This document shows positions 43,906 through 53,800 of a DNA stretch of 64,000 bases, one piece after another. The notes under the pieces are model-generated. The model was not told the origin of the DNA and searched no databases. It saw nothing but the letters and a program-made list of their open reading frames with translations. Origin of the DNA: Sphingobacteriaceae bacterium (GTDB taxonomy: Bacteria > Bacteroidota > Bacteroidia > Sphingobacteriales > Sphingobacteriaceae). Position numbers and translations under genes: made by a program. The stretch covers positions 1-64,000 of the forward strand of contig JAGIAD010000015.1 in assembly GCA_017745075.1 (NCBI GenBank), read 5' to 3'. Every line of letters starts with the position of its first letter. Position 1 is the stretch's first letter.

Positions 43906-45549
43906 ATGAAAAATAAATCAATTATATATGGTGCGCTTGCATTTGTACTAAGCATTACAAGTGCTTGTACCAAACTGGATGAAAACGCATACGATCAGTT
44001 ACTGACAGATAATTTTTATAATAACAAAACAGAAGTTTTATCGGCCGTTTTAAGACCTTACACACACGCTAATGCATGGGTTACTCCTTCAGGTCAGGAT
44101 GGCTGGTGGCGTTTAGCCGAGCTTTCGGGCGATCAGCTGGCATGGCCAACAAAAGGCCGCCATGGCGAAGATGGTGGTAAATGGAAAAGATTGCACTACC
44201 ATACCTGGACTACTGACGAAGGCGGGATTAACAATGCCTGGTCTTTAATGTTCTGGGGCATGGGCTTGTGTAACGACCCGATTGAAAATATCGAAAAACG
44301 CGATATCGGCCAGATGGGACTTACACAGGTTGAAAAAGATGCCTTTATTGCCGAATTAAAATTATTAAGGGCATTCCACTATATAAAATTGATGGATTTG
44401 TTCGGAAATATCCCGGTAGTTACACAAGTAGGTATTCCTGCTAAACCGGCAACAAAATCACGTAAAGAAGTATTTGATTTTATCGAATCGGAGATTAAAT
44501 CCAATATAGATAAAGCACCTAAACTTTCGCGGGGTATGCTTGGCCGTATGAGCCAGGCTGGTGGTTATGCGATGCTGGTAGAACTTTACTTAAATGCAGA
44601 GGTTTGGACCGGAACACCACGCTGGGATGATTGTATAGCTGCTGCTAATAAATTAATTTCAGGCGAAGCTGGTGCACAGAACGGTGTAATGGCACTTGAC
44701 CCGAACATCACCGATCAGTTTAAAACCACTAACGACTTATCTAAAGAAGTTATTTTCTCTATTGCTTATAACTATAGTATAGCTAACTTTCAGCCATCAT
44801 GGCCAGGCGAATTCTACCACTTTAAGCAACAGCAGATTTATGGCGGCGGTAGAAATGGTAACGATGGTATTGTGTTAATACCTGGTGTTTTTACCACTTA
44901 CGAAGATGCCGATTTAAGAAAAAGAACCTGGCTTTTAGAAGGCCCGATGTTTCAGTTCGTGGCTCCAACCCAGCCGGTTTTGGCATCTGAAGAATACAAC
45001 GGATCTCAATTGGTATTTGTCGATAATATCCGTAAAAACAAAACAGGTTCTACTTTGAGTAACATGAGCGAAGGTGAAGAAAATTCGGGCGTTCGTTTTA
45101 ATAAATATAAATTGGGTAACCAGTTTGCTGGTCCGGGTGGTGTGCCAGCCATCGATCCGAATTATAACAATGGCGATTGGAATATCTACCGCTTAACAAT
45201 GATTTATTTTGCCAAGGCAGAAGCTATTATGCGCAAGAATGGGGGAGTAGCCACAGCAGAAGCTGTACAGTTAATTAACGATTGTAAAAAACGTGCATTT
45301 AGCGAAGCTGATTTTGCTACACGTGCTTATACGACCGCATCTTTAACACTTGATGAGTTGTTAGCTGAAAGAGGAAGAGAATTTATCTTTGAAGGAATGA
45401 GGAGAGACGACCTCATCCGTTTTGGAAAATTTACTACCGGTACCTGGTGGGATCACACACCAACAACTGCTACGAAAGCGCTTTATCCAATTCCTCAGGT
45501 TCAACGTAGTTTGAACGGGAATTTAACTCAAAACCCTGGTTATAATTAA
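43906..45549 (+). CDS. SusD/RagB family nutrient-binding lipoprotein
   Basis: 547-residue partner of the preceding SusC. Lipoprotein signal ALAFVLSITSACTKLDE (lipobox TSAC). Family patterns: LRAFHYIKLMDLFGNIPVVT (helical repeat), a central variable ligand-binding insertion, and the end LLAERGREFIFEGMRRDDLI...LYPIPQVQRSLNGNLTQNPGYN. Aromatic residues are abundant (GQDGWWRLAELSGDQ, WGMGLCNDP), as expected for carbohydrate stacking. Confidence 0.94.
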   Translation: MKNKSIIYGALAFVLSITSACTKLDENAYDQLLTDNFYNNKTEVLSAVLRPYTHANAWVTPSGQDGWWRLAELSGDQLAWPTKGRHGEDGGKWKRLHYHTWTTDEGGINNAWSLMFWGMGLCNDPIENIEKRDIGQMGLTQVEKDAFIAELKLLRAFHYIKLMDLFGNIPVVTQVGIPAKPATKSRKEVFDFIESEIKSNIDKAPKLSRGMLGRMSQAGGYAMLVELYLNAEVWTGTPRWDDCIAAANKLISGEAGAQNGVMALDPNITDQFKTTNDLSKEVIFSIAYNYSIANFQPSWPGEFYHFKQQQIYGGGRNGNDGIVLIPGVFTTYEDADLRKRTWLLEGPMFQFVAPTQPVLASEEYNGSQLVFVDNIRKNKTGSTLSNMSEGEENSGVRFNKYKLGNQFAGPGGVPAIDPNYNNGDWNIYRLTMIYFAKAEAIMRKNGGVATAEAVQLINDCKKRAFSEADFATRAYTTASLTLDELLAERGREFIFEGMRRDDLIRFGKFTTGTWWDHTPTTATKALYPIPQVQRSLNGNLTQNPGYN

Positions 45550-45555
45550 AATCGG

Positions 45556-45587
45556 AAAAGGTGCTCAATTTGAGCACCTTTTTTTGC
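45556..45587 (+). terminator. Terminator of the first PUL SusC/SusD operon
   Basis: Perfect stem AAAGGTGCTCAA / TTGAGCACCTTT with a run of T, just after the SusD stop codon. Confidence 0.9.
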
Positions 45588-45666
45588 TTTCCAAATCAAA
45601 TTTTGTAACCTATAAGTTACTAATCGAAGGGGTTAAATTCTCCTTTTTTTATTTAGTATTGATTTA

Positions 45667-45680
45667 GTAAAACGTTTTAC
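45667..45680. promoter_or_regulatory. LacI-type operator GTAAAACGTTTTAC
   Basis: Perfect 14 bp palindrome upstream of the glutaminase-like pseudogene and so of the GH92-ROK unit. Identical to the site at 58087. Confidence 0.75.
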
Positions 45681-45815
45681 CTTATTTTGAGCTTTTATAA
45701 CCTAAATTCATTTTAACCATTAACCTCATCCGCCACTTATTCAGGTCCGGAATAAGATTTTCGGTTGATAAATTGGTAAAATGTTATCAATCACCATTAA
45801 ACCAAATATTAATTT

Positions 45816-46114
45816 ATGAGAAAACTCTTCTTATTAACACTTTGCCTTTTGCTTCATATAATTGTTAAAGCACAAGATAAAGCCCCGGCGTATCCCTTAA
45901 TCACTCACGATGCTTATTTCAGTATCTGGTCCTTTGGCGATGACGAACGGGCAAAGACAAAATGGACTACCAACGATCTTTACTTCCGTCGCATTTTCGA
46001 TCTGAACAATATTGGCACGAAACCACTAATGGCAAAATGACCGGCTTTCAGGCTAGAAGTGTAGTTGGCGGTTATTTTATTAAAATGTTAGCAGATAAAT
46101 GGGAGATTAAATAA
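45816..46114 (+). pseudogene. Internally deleted glutaminase-like gene (DUF4964/DUF5127/DUF4965 type)
   Basis: The 5' end encodes a signal peptide (MRKLFLLTLCLLLHIIVKAQ) and APAYPLITHDAYFSIWSFGD, the opening of large secreted glutaminase-like proteins. From about 45,985 a different frame encodes HETTNGKMTGFQARSVVGGY then FIKMLADKWEIK and a stop, the usual C-terminal end of the same family. The middle, normally some 2 kb, is gone and the junction is out of frame. The operator at 45667 still sits upstream. Lost function, with promoter probably reused for the GH92 gene. Confidence 0.75.
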
Positions 46115-46212
46115 AACTTTTTAAGCCAGATAGTCTGCAGTGTGAACTGTAAGTAATACTGGTTTTTAGTATGCAGCTTAAAAAGCGCAAAAAATAAACA
46201 CACAAACAAACA

Positions 46213-48480
46213 ATGAAAATTAAATTAATTGCATCAGTTCTGTTTTGCCTTTCTGCCAAGGGGTTACTGGCACAGCAAAAAGATTGGGTACAGTATGTAA
46301 ACACTTTGCAGGGAACCAACTCCAAACATGAGCTGACCCGCGGCAACACCTACCCCACAACAGCATTGCCTTTCGGCATGCATACCTGGACACCCCAAAC
46401 CGGCAGAAATGGCGACGGTTGGAAATACCAGTATTTTAAAGATAAAATAAGAGGTTTTCAGCAGGCACACCAATGTAGCTCATGGACCAGAGATTATGCT
46501 GTATTTTCATTAATGCCCATGATTGACGAGCTGGTAGTTGATGAAAACAAACGTGAAGCGAAATTCAGTCATAACAATGAAATAGCCAAACCAAACTATT
46601 ATAAAGTAAAGTTCGAAAACAACATTACCACCGAAATTTCACCTTCAGAGCGCGGAGCACATCTGCGTTTCAGCTACCCAAAAAGTAAAAGAAGTTTCCT
46701 GGTTTTGGATGGTTACAACCGGTTAAGCGGAATACAGATTTTTCCTAAAGAAAATAAAATTACCGGTTGGGTAAATAATGGCGAAGGATTTAAAAGAGGT
46801 TGGAAAAGCTATTTTGTAATTCAGTTCGATCAGCCCATTAAATCGTACGGAACCTGGGAAAATAAAAACAATACTGTTTCGGCCGATTCAACCATGGCCG
46901 AAGGTTTAGGTAAAGGTGCCTTTGTTCAGTTCGAAGCCGGAGCAAGGGTACAGGTTAAAACCGCTTCATCGTATATCAGTTTAAAACAGGCCGAACTCAA
47001 TTTAAAAAGAGAACTGGGTAACGATAAAACGCTGGAAGATACCAAAGCAAATGCTGCTTCAGTTTGGAATAAGTCGTTAGGTAAAATTGAAGTTGAAGGC
47101 GGTTCTAAAGCTGATATGGAGACGTTTTATTCTTGCTTTTTCAGGGCAAGCTTGTTTTCGAGAAAGTTTTACGAACTGAATGAAGCTGGTAAACCTTATT
47201 ATTTCAGCCCTTACGATGGCAAAGTACATGATGGGTATATGTTTACCGACACTGGTTTTTGGGATACTTTTCGTGCACAATTCCCACTAAATACATTGGT
47301 ACAACCTGAAATGCATGGTCGCTATATGCAGGCTTTACTAGATGCTTATCAGCAGTGTGGCTGGTTACCTTCATGGTCTTTCCCTAGCGAAGCCGGAAGT
47401 ATGATCGGAAATCATGCCATTTCGTTATTAACCGATGCCTGGGCAAAAGGAATCAGAACATTCGATCCTAAAAAAGCTTTGGATGCTTATTACCACGAAG
47501 CCATGAATAAAGGCCCCTGGGGACCGGCAAACGGGAGGGACGGCGTTAAAGAATATAACGAGCTGGGGTACGTGCCTTATCCGAGATACAGAGAAGCAAC
47601 AGCTAAAACCTTAGAGTATGCCTACGATGATTATTGTGCTTACCACCTGGCCAAAATGATTGGTGATAAGCATTACATGGATGTGTTTGAGAAACCCATG
47701 TACAATTACAAAAATGTTTACGATGCTTCTACCCGTTTTATGCGTGGTAAAGATGCGAGCGGAAAATGGTTACCTAATTTCGACCCGATAGAGTGGGGTG
47801 GGCCTTTTACCGAAGGCAATGCCTGGCACTATCACTGGTCGGTTTTTCAGGATACCAAAGGCTTGATTGACCTCATGGGCGGATACCAGAATTTTACCTC
47901 TAAACTCGATTCTGTTTTTAGCGAGCCTAACAAAGTAAAAGTAGGTACATACGGTGGTATGATACACGAAATGACCGAAATGGTGATGGCCAACATGGGG
48001 CAGTACGCCCACGGCAACCAACCGATACAGCACATGGTGTATCTGTACAATTATGCCAACCAACCCTGGAAATCACAATTTTATGCCCGCGAGGTGATGC
48101 GTAAACTTTACGATGCTACCGAAAATGGTTATCCTGGAGATGAAGACCAGGGGCAAACCTCATCATGGTACGTGCTAAGTGCACTGGGTTTTTACAGTGT
48201 AACCCCGGGTACTGCTGAATATGTTTTAGGAAGCCCGGTATTTAAAAAAACGACTATTAATTTAGAAAATGGTAAAAAATTTGTGATCGATGCACCAGCC
48301 AATGATGCTGATCATATTTACATTAAATCGGCAACCCTTAACGGTAAAAACTTTACTAAAAACTTCATCAACCACAGCGATTTGTTAAAAGGTGGGGTAT
48401 TAAAATTAGAAATGAATGTTAAACCTTCGTTAAATAGAGGGTTATCGGCTGAAGATAAGCCATTTTCGCTTAGCAAATAG
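46213..48480 (+). CDS. GH92 family alpha-mannosidase
   Basis: Secreted calcium-dependent exo-alpha-mannosidase family acting on N-glycan mannose, 755 residues. Signal peptide MKIKLIASVLFCLSAKGLLAQ. N-terminal beta-sandwich domain (VNTLQGTNSKHELTRGNTYP, PFGMHTWTPQTG), then the (alpha/alpha)6 barrel. Catalytic-region motifs: GFWDTFRAQFPL, TEGNAWHYHW near 532-541, HEMTEMVMANMGQYAHGNQP, and GDEDQGQTSSWYVLSALGFY from residue 642, where the family keeps its acidic catalytic residues. Linkage specificity is not readable. Co-directional with the ROK gene 63 bp downstream. Confidence 0.94.
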   Translation: MKIKLIASVLFCLSAKGLLAQQKDWVQYVNTLQGTNSKHELTRGNTYPTTALPFGMHTWTPQTGRNGDGWKYQYFKDKIRGFQQAHQCSSWTRDYAVFSLMPMIDELVVDENKREAKFSHNNEIAKPNYYKVKFENNITTEISPSERGAHLRFSYPKSKRSFLVLDGYNRLSGIQIFPKENKITGWVNNGEGFKRGWKSYFVIQFDQPIKSYGTWENKNNTVSADSTMAEGLGKGAFVQFEAGARVQVKTASSYISLKQAELNLKRELGNDKTLEDTKANAASVWNKSLGKIEVEGGSKADMETFYSCFFRASLFSRKFYELNEAGKPYYFSPYDGKVHDGYMFTDTGFWDTFRAQFPLNTLVQPEMHGRYMQALLDAYQQCGWLPSWSFPSEAGSMIGNHAISLLTDAWAKGIRTFDPKKALDAYYHEAMNKGPWGPANGRDGVKEYNELGYVPYPRYREATAKTLEYAYDDYCAYHLAKMIGDKHYMDVFEKPMYNYKNVYDASTRFMRGKDASGKWLPNFDPIEWGGPFTEGNAWHYHWSVFQDTKGLIDLMGGYQNFTSKLDSVFSEPNKVKVGTYGGMIHEMTEMVMANMGQYAHGNQPIQHMVYLYNYANQPWKSQFYAREVMRKLYDATENGYPGDEDQGQTSSWYVLSALGFYSVTPGTAEYVLGSPVFKKTTINLENGKKFVIDAPANDADHIYIKSATLNGKNFTKNFINHSDLLKGGVLKLEMNVKPSLNRGLSAEDKPFSLSK

Positions 48481-48543
48481 AAATGAAATGCTACTTTTGC
48501 AAAATTATTAGAAGTAGAAAGAACAAATAACTGAAAATATAGA

Positions 48544-49419
48544 ATGGAAAAGCCTGTTGCATTAGGTGTAGATATTGGCGGCTCGCATATAACGGCCGCA
48601 TTGGTAGATTTGGAGACAAGAACTTTGATGAAAGATTCTATCAAGCGTAGCCCTGTGGATTCACAGGAGAGTAAAGAAGTGATTTTATCGGCATGGTGCG
48701 ATATTATCGATAAGGCTTTTAAAAATATGGGAAACGGTGCCCGGAATGTTGGGATTGCCATGCCCGGTCCTTTTGATTATAGTGAGGGTATTTCGTTAAT
48801 TAAAGATCAGGATAAATTTAAGGCACTCTACCAGATCAATGTTAAAGAAGAGTTATCTAAAAGACTGGATATCCCTACGGCGCATATTCACTTTATAAAT
48901 GATGCAGCAGGTTTTTTACAAGGGGAAGTTTTTGCCGGTGCTGCCAAAGGAAATGCCAATGTATTGGGCCTTACATTGGGTACAGGACTTGGTTCTTCGC
49001 TTTGCCTCAACCATAAAACTTTTGATGCTGCTCTTTGGAATTCGGAATTTTTAGACGGAATAGCTGAAGATTATTTATCTACGCGCTGGTTCGTAAAACG
49101 TTTTAACCAGCTTAGCGGTAAGGTAGTGGCAGGGGTTAAAGAACTGGTCGAAATGGTGGAAACCGACCATCATGCAACCATGGTTTTTATGGAGTTTGGT
49201 AACAACCTGGCAAAGTTTTTAATCCCGATTATCAGGCAGCATAAAATTGACTCCGTAATTATTGGCGGTAACATTGCACAATCATTTAATGCCTTTGCAC
49301 CCGAACTCATTGCTACACTTAAAGGAAATGGAATAGAAACGGAAATAAAAATATCCGAACTGAAAGAACATGCTGCGCTTATTGGTGCTGCAAGTTGCTG
49401 CGATTTAAGCCTAATTTAG
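48544..49419 (+). CDS. ROK family sugar kinase
   Basis: 291-residue kinase, probably phosphorylating mannose, glucose or a GlcNAc-type sugar. Phosphate motif GVDIGGSHITAALVDLE (8-24), catalytic Asp in HFINDAAGF (Asp120), second ATP motif LTLGTGLGSSL (143-153), and the adenosine region IIGGNIAQSFNAF. The zinc-binding CxCGxxGCxE motif of classic ROK proteins is absent. No HTH domain, so a kinase and not a repressor. It shares a transcript with GH92, consistent with use of the released hexose. Confidence 0.88.
   Translation: MEKPVALGVDIGGSHITAALVDLETRTLMKDSIKRSPVDSQESKEVILSAWCDIIDKAFKNMGNGARNVGIAMPGPFDYSEGISLIKDQDKFKALYQINVKEELSKRLDIPTAHIHFINDAAGFLQGEVFAGAAKGNANVLGLTLGTGLGSSLCLNHKTFDAALWNSEFLDGIAEDYLSTRWFVKRFNQLSGKVVAGVKELVEMVETDHHATMVFMEFGNNLAKFLIPIIRQHKIDSVIIGGNIAQSFNAFAPELIATLKGNGIETEIKISELKEHAALIGAASCCDLSLI
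49093..49107. promoter_or_regulatory. Operator-like sequence inside the ROK gene
   Basis: GTAAAACGTTTTAAC lies within codons for F-V-K-R-F-N. It has the full AAAACGTTTT core of the other sites but could be coincidental coding sequence. If bound, it would sit 668 bp from the site at 49761. Confidence 0.3.
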
Positions 49420-49446
49420 CTTCTGGTGTAAAAAAAACTTGATTTT

Positions 49447-49495
49447 AACTACAGAATTAATGATCTTTTTATCAATTCTGTAGTTGATTTTTCTC
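49447..49495 (+). terminator. Terminator of the GH92-ROK unit
   Basis: Perfect 12 bp arms AACTACAGAATT / AATTCTGTAGTT around a 15 nt loop, followed by GATTTTTCTCTTTTT, 27 bp after the ROK stop codon. Confidence 0.8.
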
Positions 49496-49651
49496 TTTTT
49501 CTCTCTGATTTCAGGGAAGTTATATAATATCGGTGTTTCAAGTTATCTATTTTATTACCAGGTAATTTATGAAGCACATTTTTTAACGCTTTTTGTTCAA
49601 AAAATGCAAAAATAATTTTGGAATTGTAATAATATGCTTATAATTGTTTAG

Positions 49652-49664
49652 TTAAACGTTTTAG
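49652..49664. promoter_or_regulatory. LacI-type operator variant TTAAACGTTTTAG
   Basis: Imperfect copy of the palindrome (one core base short on the left), 109 bp before the perfect site at 49761 and upstream of the second PUL unit. Confidence 0.5.
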
Positions 49665-49760
49665 TATTGTTTAGAGGTTGTTTTCTTACTGGGATTCAAT
49701 CTTTTACCGGCCCTGGGGAAGAAGTTTTAATAGCATTGAAGCTTTTTTTTAGGTGAAATT

Positions 49761-49776
49761 ACTAAAACGTTTTAGT
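49761..49776. promoter_or_regulatory. LacI-type operator ACTAAAACGTTTTAGT
   Basis: Perfect 16 bp palindrome, 435 bp before the discoidin-like lipoprotein gene. The interval 49496-50210 contains this site, the variant at 49652 and a long A/T-rich leader. Short open stretches in it (for example 50070-50177) have no support as genes. A long 5' UTR is possible. Confidence 0.75.
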
Positions 49777-50210
49777 TTACTGTAAATCATTGATTATTCA
49801 TTAAAAAGCAAAGGAGTTCCTATACGAAGAAAATTTACACCACTAATTCAATAGTTATCGTTCTCAAGATAACAAACAACCAAACTAAACAACCAATAAT
49901 ACCAAACAAAAAACCGACTAAACCAACTTTAACCATGAATTGGCAGGCAATGTATTTCAGATACCTGAAAAAGAAGGCCAAATTTTAACTGCAGTAAATG
50001 CCGGGCATTTCATATACAACACGAATCTGAATAATAGACATTACAGAAAAAAATAAGCAGATCATAAAAATGAGTTCTTGCCAGGACTATTGGGATTGGA
50101 ATGCAGTTAAACCATTACAATTTACCTTCCCTTTAATCAATGCGCTACACTGTTTATTAAGCTGCCGCAAACTGTAACACTTTTACTAACTAATAAACCT
50201 TAAATTAATT

Positions 50211-50771
50211 ATGAATGTTTTAAAAATGACAAGGAGCGCTATCGGGCTATGCTTAGCTGCGGTTTTACTTCTTGGATGTGGTAAAGAAGAATACCCTGCT
50301 GTGGATCTTTTTACCTGGAAAGCCAAAGTTGATGTGACGGCAAAAGCTGCGCTCACCGTTAACATCGAAAACCCGGGCGGCGCATCAGCTGGCGAAGGAT
50401 CATTAAAGGTGGTTGATAACGACATCAACTCAAAATTCCTGATCAACCCTTATCAGGCAAGTCTTTACATGCAATTAACGTTTCCTTCAGCTCAACAAGT
50501 GGCATCTTATACGCTAACATCAGGGGGGGATGCTCCTGACCGGGATCCTAAAAACTGGAAACTAAGTGGTTCTACAGATGGTAGTAATTGGGTAGACCTG
50601 GATACCAGAACAGGCGAAACATTTTCGGGCCGTAACTTAACCAAAACATACAACTTTAAAAATAAGGTATTGTACAAGTATTACAGGCTTAGTATTACTT
50701 TGAACAATGGTGGTTCTCTATTCCAGTTATCAGAGTGGAGAGTAATTGAGGTACCCGAGGAGCAACAATAA
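50211..50771 (+). CDS. Lipoprotein with discoidin (F5/8 type C)-like domain
   Basis: 186-residue surface or periplasmic lipoprotein. Signal ends in lipobox LLGC (AVLLLGCGKEE). After a short linker a single F5/8 type C-like beta-sandwich fills the protein. Typical strands are VVDNDINSKFLINPYQASLY (the D-x-x-x-T/S-K-F pattern), MQLTFPSAQQVASYTLTSGG, DRDPKNWKLSGSTDGSNWVD and YYRLSITLNNGGSLFQLSEW. Such domains bind carbohydrates. First gene of the second PUL unit, 117 bp before the SusC gene, so probably an accessory glycan-binding protein. Confidence 0.82.
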   Translation: MNVLKMTRSAIGLCLAAVLLLGCGKEEYPAVDLFTWKAKVDVTAKAALTVNIENPGGASAGEGSLKVVDNDINSKFLINPYQASLYMQLTFPSAQQVASYTLTSGGDAPDRDPKNWKLSGSTDGSNWVDLDTRTGETFSGRNLTKTYNFKNKVLYKYYRLSITLNNGGSLFQLSEWRVIEVPEEQQ

Positions 50772-50888
50772 TCTATTTCTGTAAATCAGACAGATCAAAT
50801 TTATTCGTCCAGGCTAAAAGGATGGACTATAAGATTTTCAACCAAACAAACAGACCAACAACAGTATACTGTTGATAATAACAAATTT

Positions 50889-53800
50889 ATGATGAAAAAA
50901 AATACAAATTTAACCGGAGGCAGGCTCAGGTTTAAAGATTGTGCTTTTAAAGCTATAGCTTTCACTTTAGCTTTAAGCAGTGGTTTTTATACTACAGCCC
51001 GTGCTGCTGCTGTTAATATAAACCCTACAGTCTCAATCAATCAATCGAAGGCCGATATTGTGATTCGTGGTATTATTAAAGACGAGGCAGGTTTGGCACT
51101 GCCTGGAGCTGGCGTAAAAGTTAAGGGCAGTTCTATAAGTGCTGCTGCCGATGTTAATGGTGCCTTCACCATTACTGTTCCAAATCAAGATGCTATTTTA
51201 ATTGTAACATACGTAGGTTACGATACAAAGGAAATTCCTGTTGGCACGCAAACCATGTTGGATATCCGGTTAAAAGAAACAACCGGTGCTAACCTGCAAG
51301 AAGTGGCAATTGTAGGATTTGGAACACAGAAAAAAGAAAGTCTTGTTGGTGCGCAATCATCAGTTAAGGCCGACGAATTAAAACAACCGGTTTCGAGTAT
51401 GAGCCAGTTATTGGCTGGTCGTATTCCGGGCGTGGTAAACGTATCCAGAAATGGCGAGCCAGGTGCAACCGGATCGGATATCTTCATTCGCGGTATATCT
51501 TCGCTAACATCAGGTGACAGAGGTCCGCTTATTATTATTGATGGGGTACCTAACCGTAATTTAAATGATATCAGCGTATACGATGTTGAAAACTTTACCG
51601 TATTAAAAGATGCTGCTGCAACAGCAGTATATGGTATTCGTGGTGCCAACGGTGTAATCTTAATTAACACTAAACAGGGAAAAACAGGGTCGCCAAGAAT
51701 CAATGTGGAGTATTACGAAGGGGTAAGTCGTTTTACTAAAAAACCACAATTGATTGATGGAGTAGATTACATGAACTTAGCTAATGAGGCCAAGTATTCT
51801 GATTATTTAAGGGGAGGTGCAGCAGGCGCTTTTACACCGGCGTATTCAATAGATGCCATTCAAAAAACAGCAGCAGGTACCGATCCGGTTCTTTATCCAA
51901 ATGTGAATTGGTTTGATGCCATCTACAACGATTTTGGTCGGAACAGGTCGGCAACTGCTAACCTTTCAGGCGGCGTTAGCAATGCCAAATATTATGTTTC
52001 ATTAGGATATTATGGTGAAGACGGATTGTTTAAAACAGATGAAGCTGTAAATTCAGCCGTTAAACAAAATTTTAGCCGTTACAACGTAAGCACCAATTTA
52101 AACTGGGATATTACCGGAACCACTAAAATGGATTTGGGAATCAAAGGTATTTTGGCACAAAGTAATTATCCAAGTAACTTAGGGGCACAGGATATTTTTA
52201 ATCAGGCTTTCCTGATCAACCCAACTTCTTTTCCGGTTCTTTATCCAAATGGTAGTTTACCAGGTATAAGTCCACAGGCTGATCAGCGTAACCCTTATGG
52301 AGACATTACCAGAAACGGTTATAGAGTTGGCTATAACAATCAGTTGTATTCTAATCTTCGTTTAACTCAGGATTTAAAAGAGCTAACCCCTGGTTTGTCG
52401 GTTACTACAATGTTCTCTTTTGACGTAAACAATAACAATTCTATAGCCAGAACAAAGCGTGAAACTATATACAGAATAAACCCCAACGATCCTTACCTTG
52501 TTGCAGGAAACCCTGCTTCAGGTTATAAATACGGTTTGGTATTGCAAGGACAAGATTTCCTGAACTACAGTATCGGAAATGGTGGTGATAAAAAAATGTA
52601 TTTTGAGGCCGCTATTAACTATAACCGTACATTTGGCAAACATGCAGTAACCGGTTTGTTATTATATAACCAAAACGATAATACAACACCTTTTGCAGGT
52701 AATTTGACCCTCTCTCTTCCATACCGCCTGCAAGGTATCGCCAGTCGTGCTACTTATGCTTACGACAATAAGTATTTCTTCGAGTTTAATGTTGGTTACA
52801 ATGGTTCAGAAAACTTTGCACCAGATAAACGTTATGGATTCTTCCCGGCACTGGGTATTGGGTGGTTATTGTCAAGCGAGAAGTTTTTTGAGCCACTTAA
52901 AAATGCTTTTCAGATGGTTAAATTCCGTTATTCAGATGGTATAGTAGGTAGTGGTGGCAGTGGTTCTGGTTATGCAGGTAGCGAAGGCGACCGTTTCTAT
53001 TATTTAACAAAAGTAGGTAGTGCAAGCGGTTATACATTCGGGCAAAACGGAAACATTTCGCCTGGTGGTTTGGGCGTAACCGCTTACGGAGTAGATGTAA
53101 CCTGGGCCGAAACCCGCAAGCAGGATTTAGGATTTGAATTAAAAACATTAAATAACAACTTATCATTAATTGTCGATTTCTTTAAAGAAAGAAGAAAAGA
53201 TCAGTTTATACAAAGAGGTACTGTTCCAAATTATATTGGTTTAGCGAACACACCAATTGGTAACCTGGGTATTGTAGAAAATAAAGGTATTGACGGCACT
53301 TTACAATACGATGCACAGTTTGGTAAAGACTGGTCGCTTAATTTAAGGGCTAACTTTACTTTCAATAAAGATAAGGTGATTGAAAATGATCAGGCACCAA
53401 AACCTTATCCTTGGATGGAACAACGTGGGCTAAATGTGTTAGCCTCTACACGGGTGGGTTACATTGCTGAGAAATTATTTGATAGCCAGGCAGAAATTAA
53501 TGCAAGTCCGACACAATTTGGAACGCTCATGCCAGGCGATATTAAGTATAAAGATTTAAATGGCGATGGTAAGATCGATTCATTCGATCAAACTGTAATT
53601 GGAAGAGGCGATCTGCCAAGTACTACTTATGGTTTTGGTTTTTCTTTAACCTATAAAAACTTCGATTTTGGTCTGTTCTTTCAGGGGCAGGACAATGCAG
53701 ATATTTTGTTAAACATTCCTTCATTTGCCAATTCAGGTGGTTTGGGTAATATGCTAGCCGTTGCTGCCGATCGCTGGACTACAACTAATCCTCGTCAGGA

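Noticed and set aside
49935..49988. Short ATG-initiated frame in the leader of the second PUL unit
   Set aside because: 17 codons only, no supporting feature.
50070..50177. 35-codon open frame before the discoidin-like lipoprotein
   Set aside because: No signal peptide or family pattern; Cys- and Leu-rich composition looks like untranslated leader sequence.
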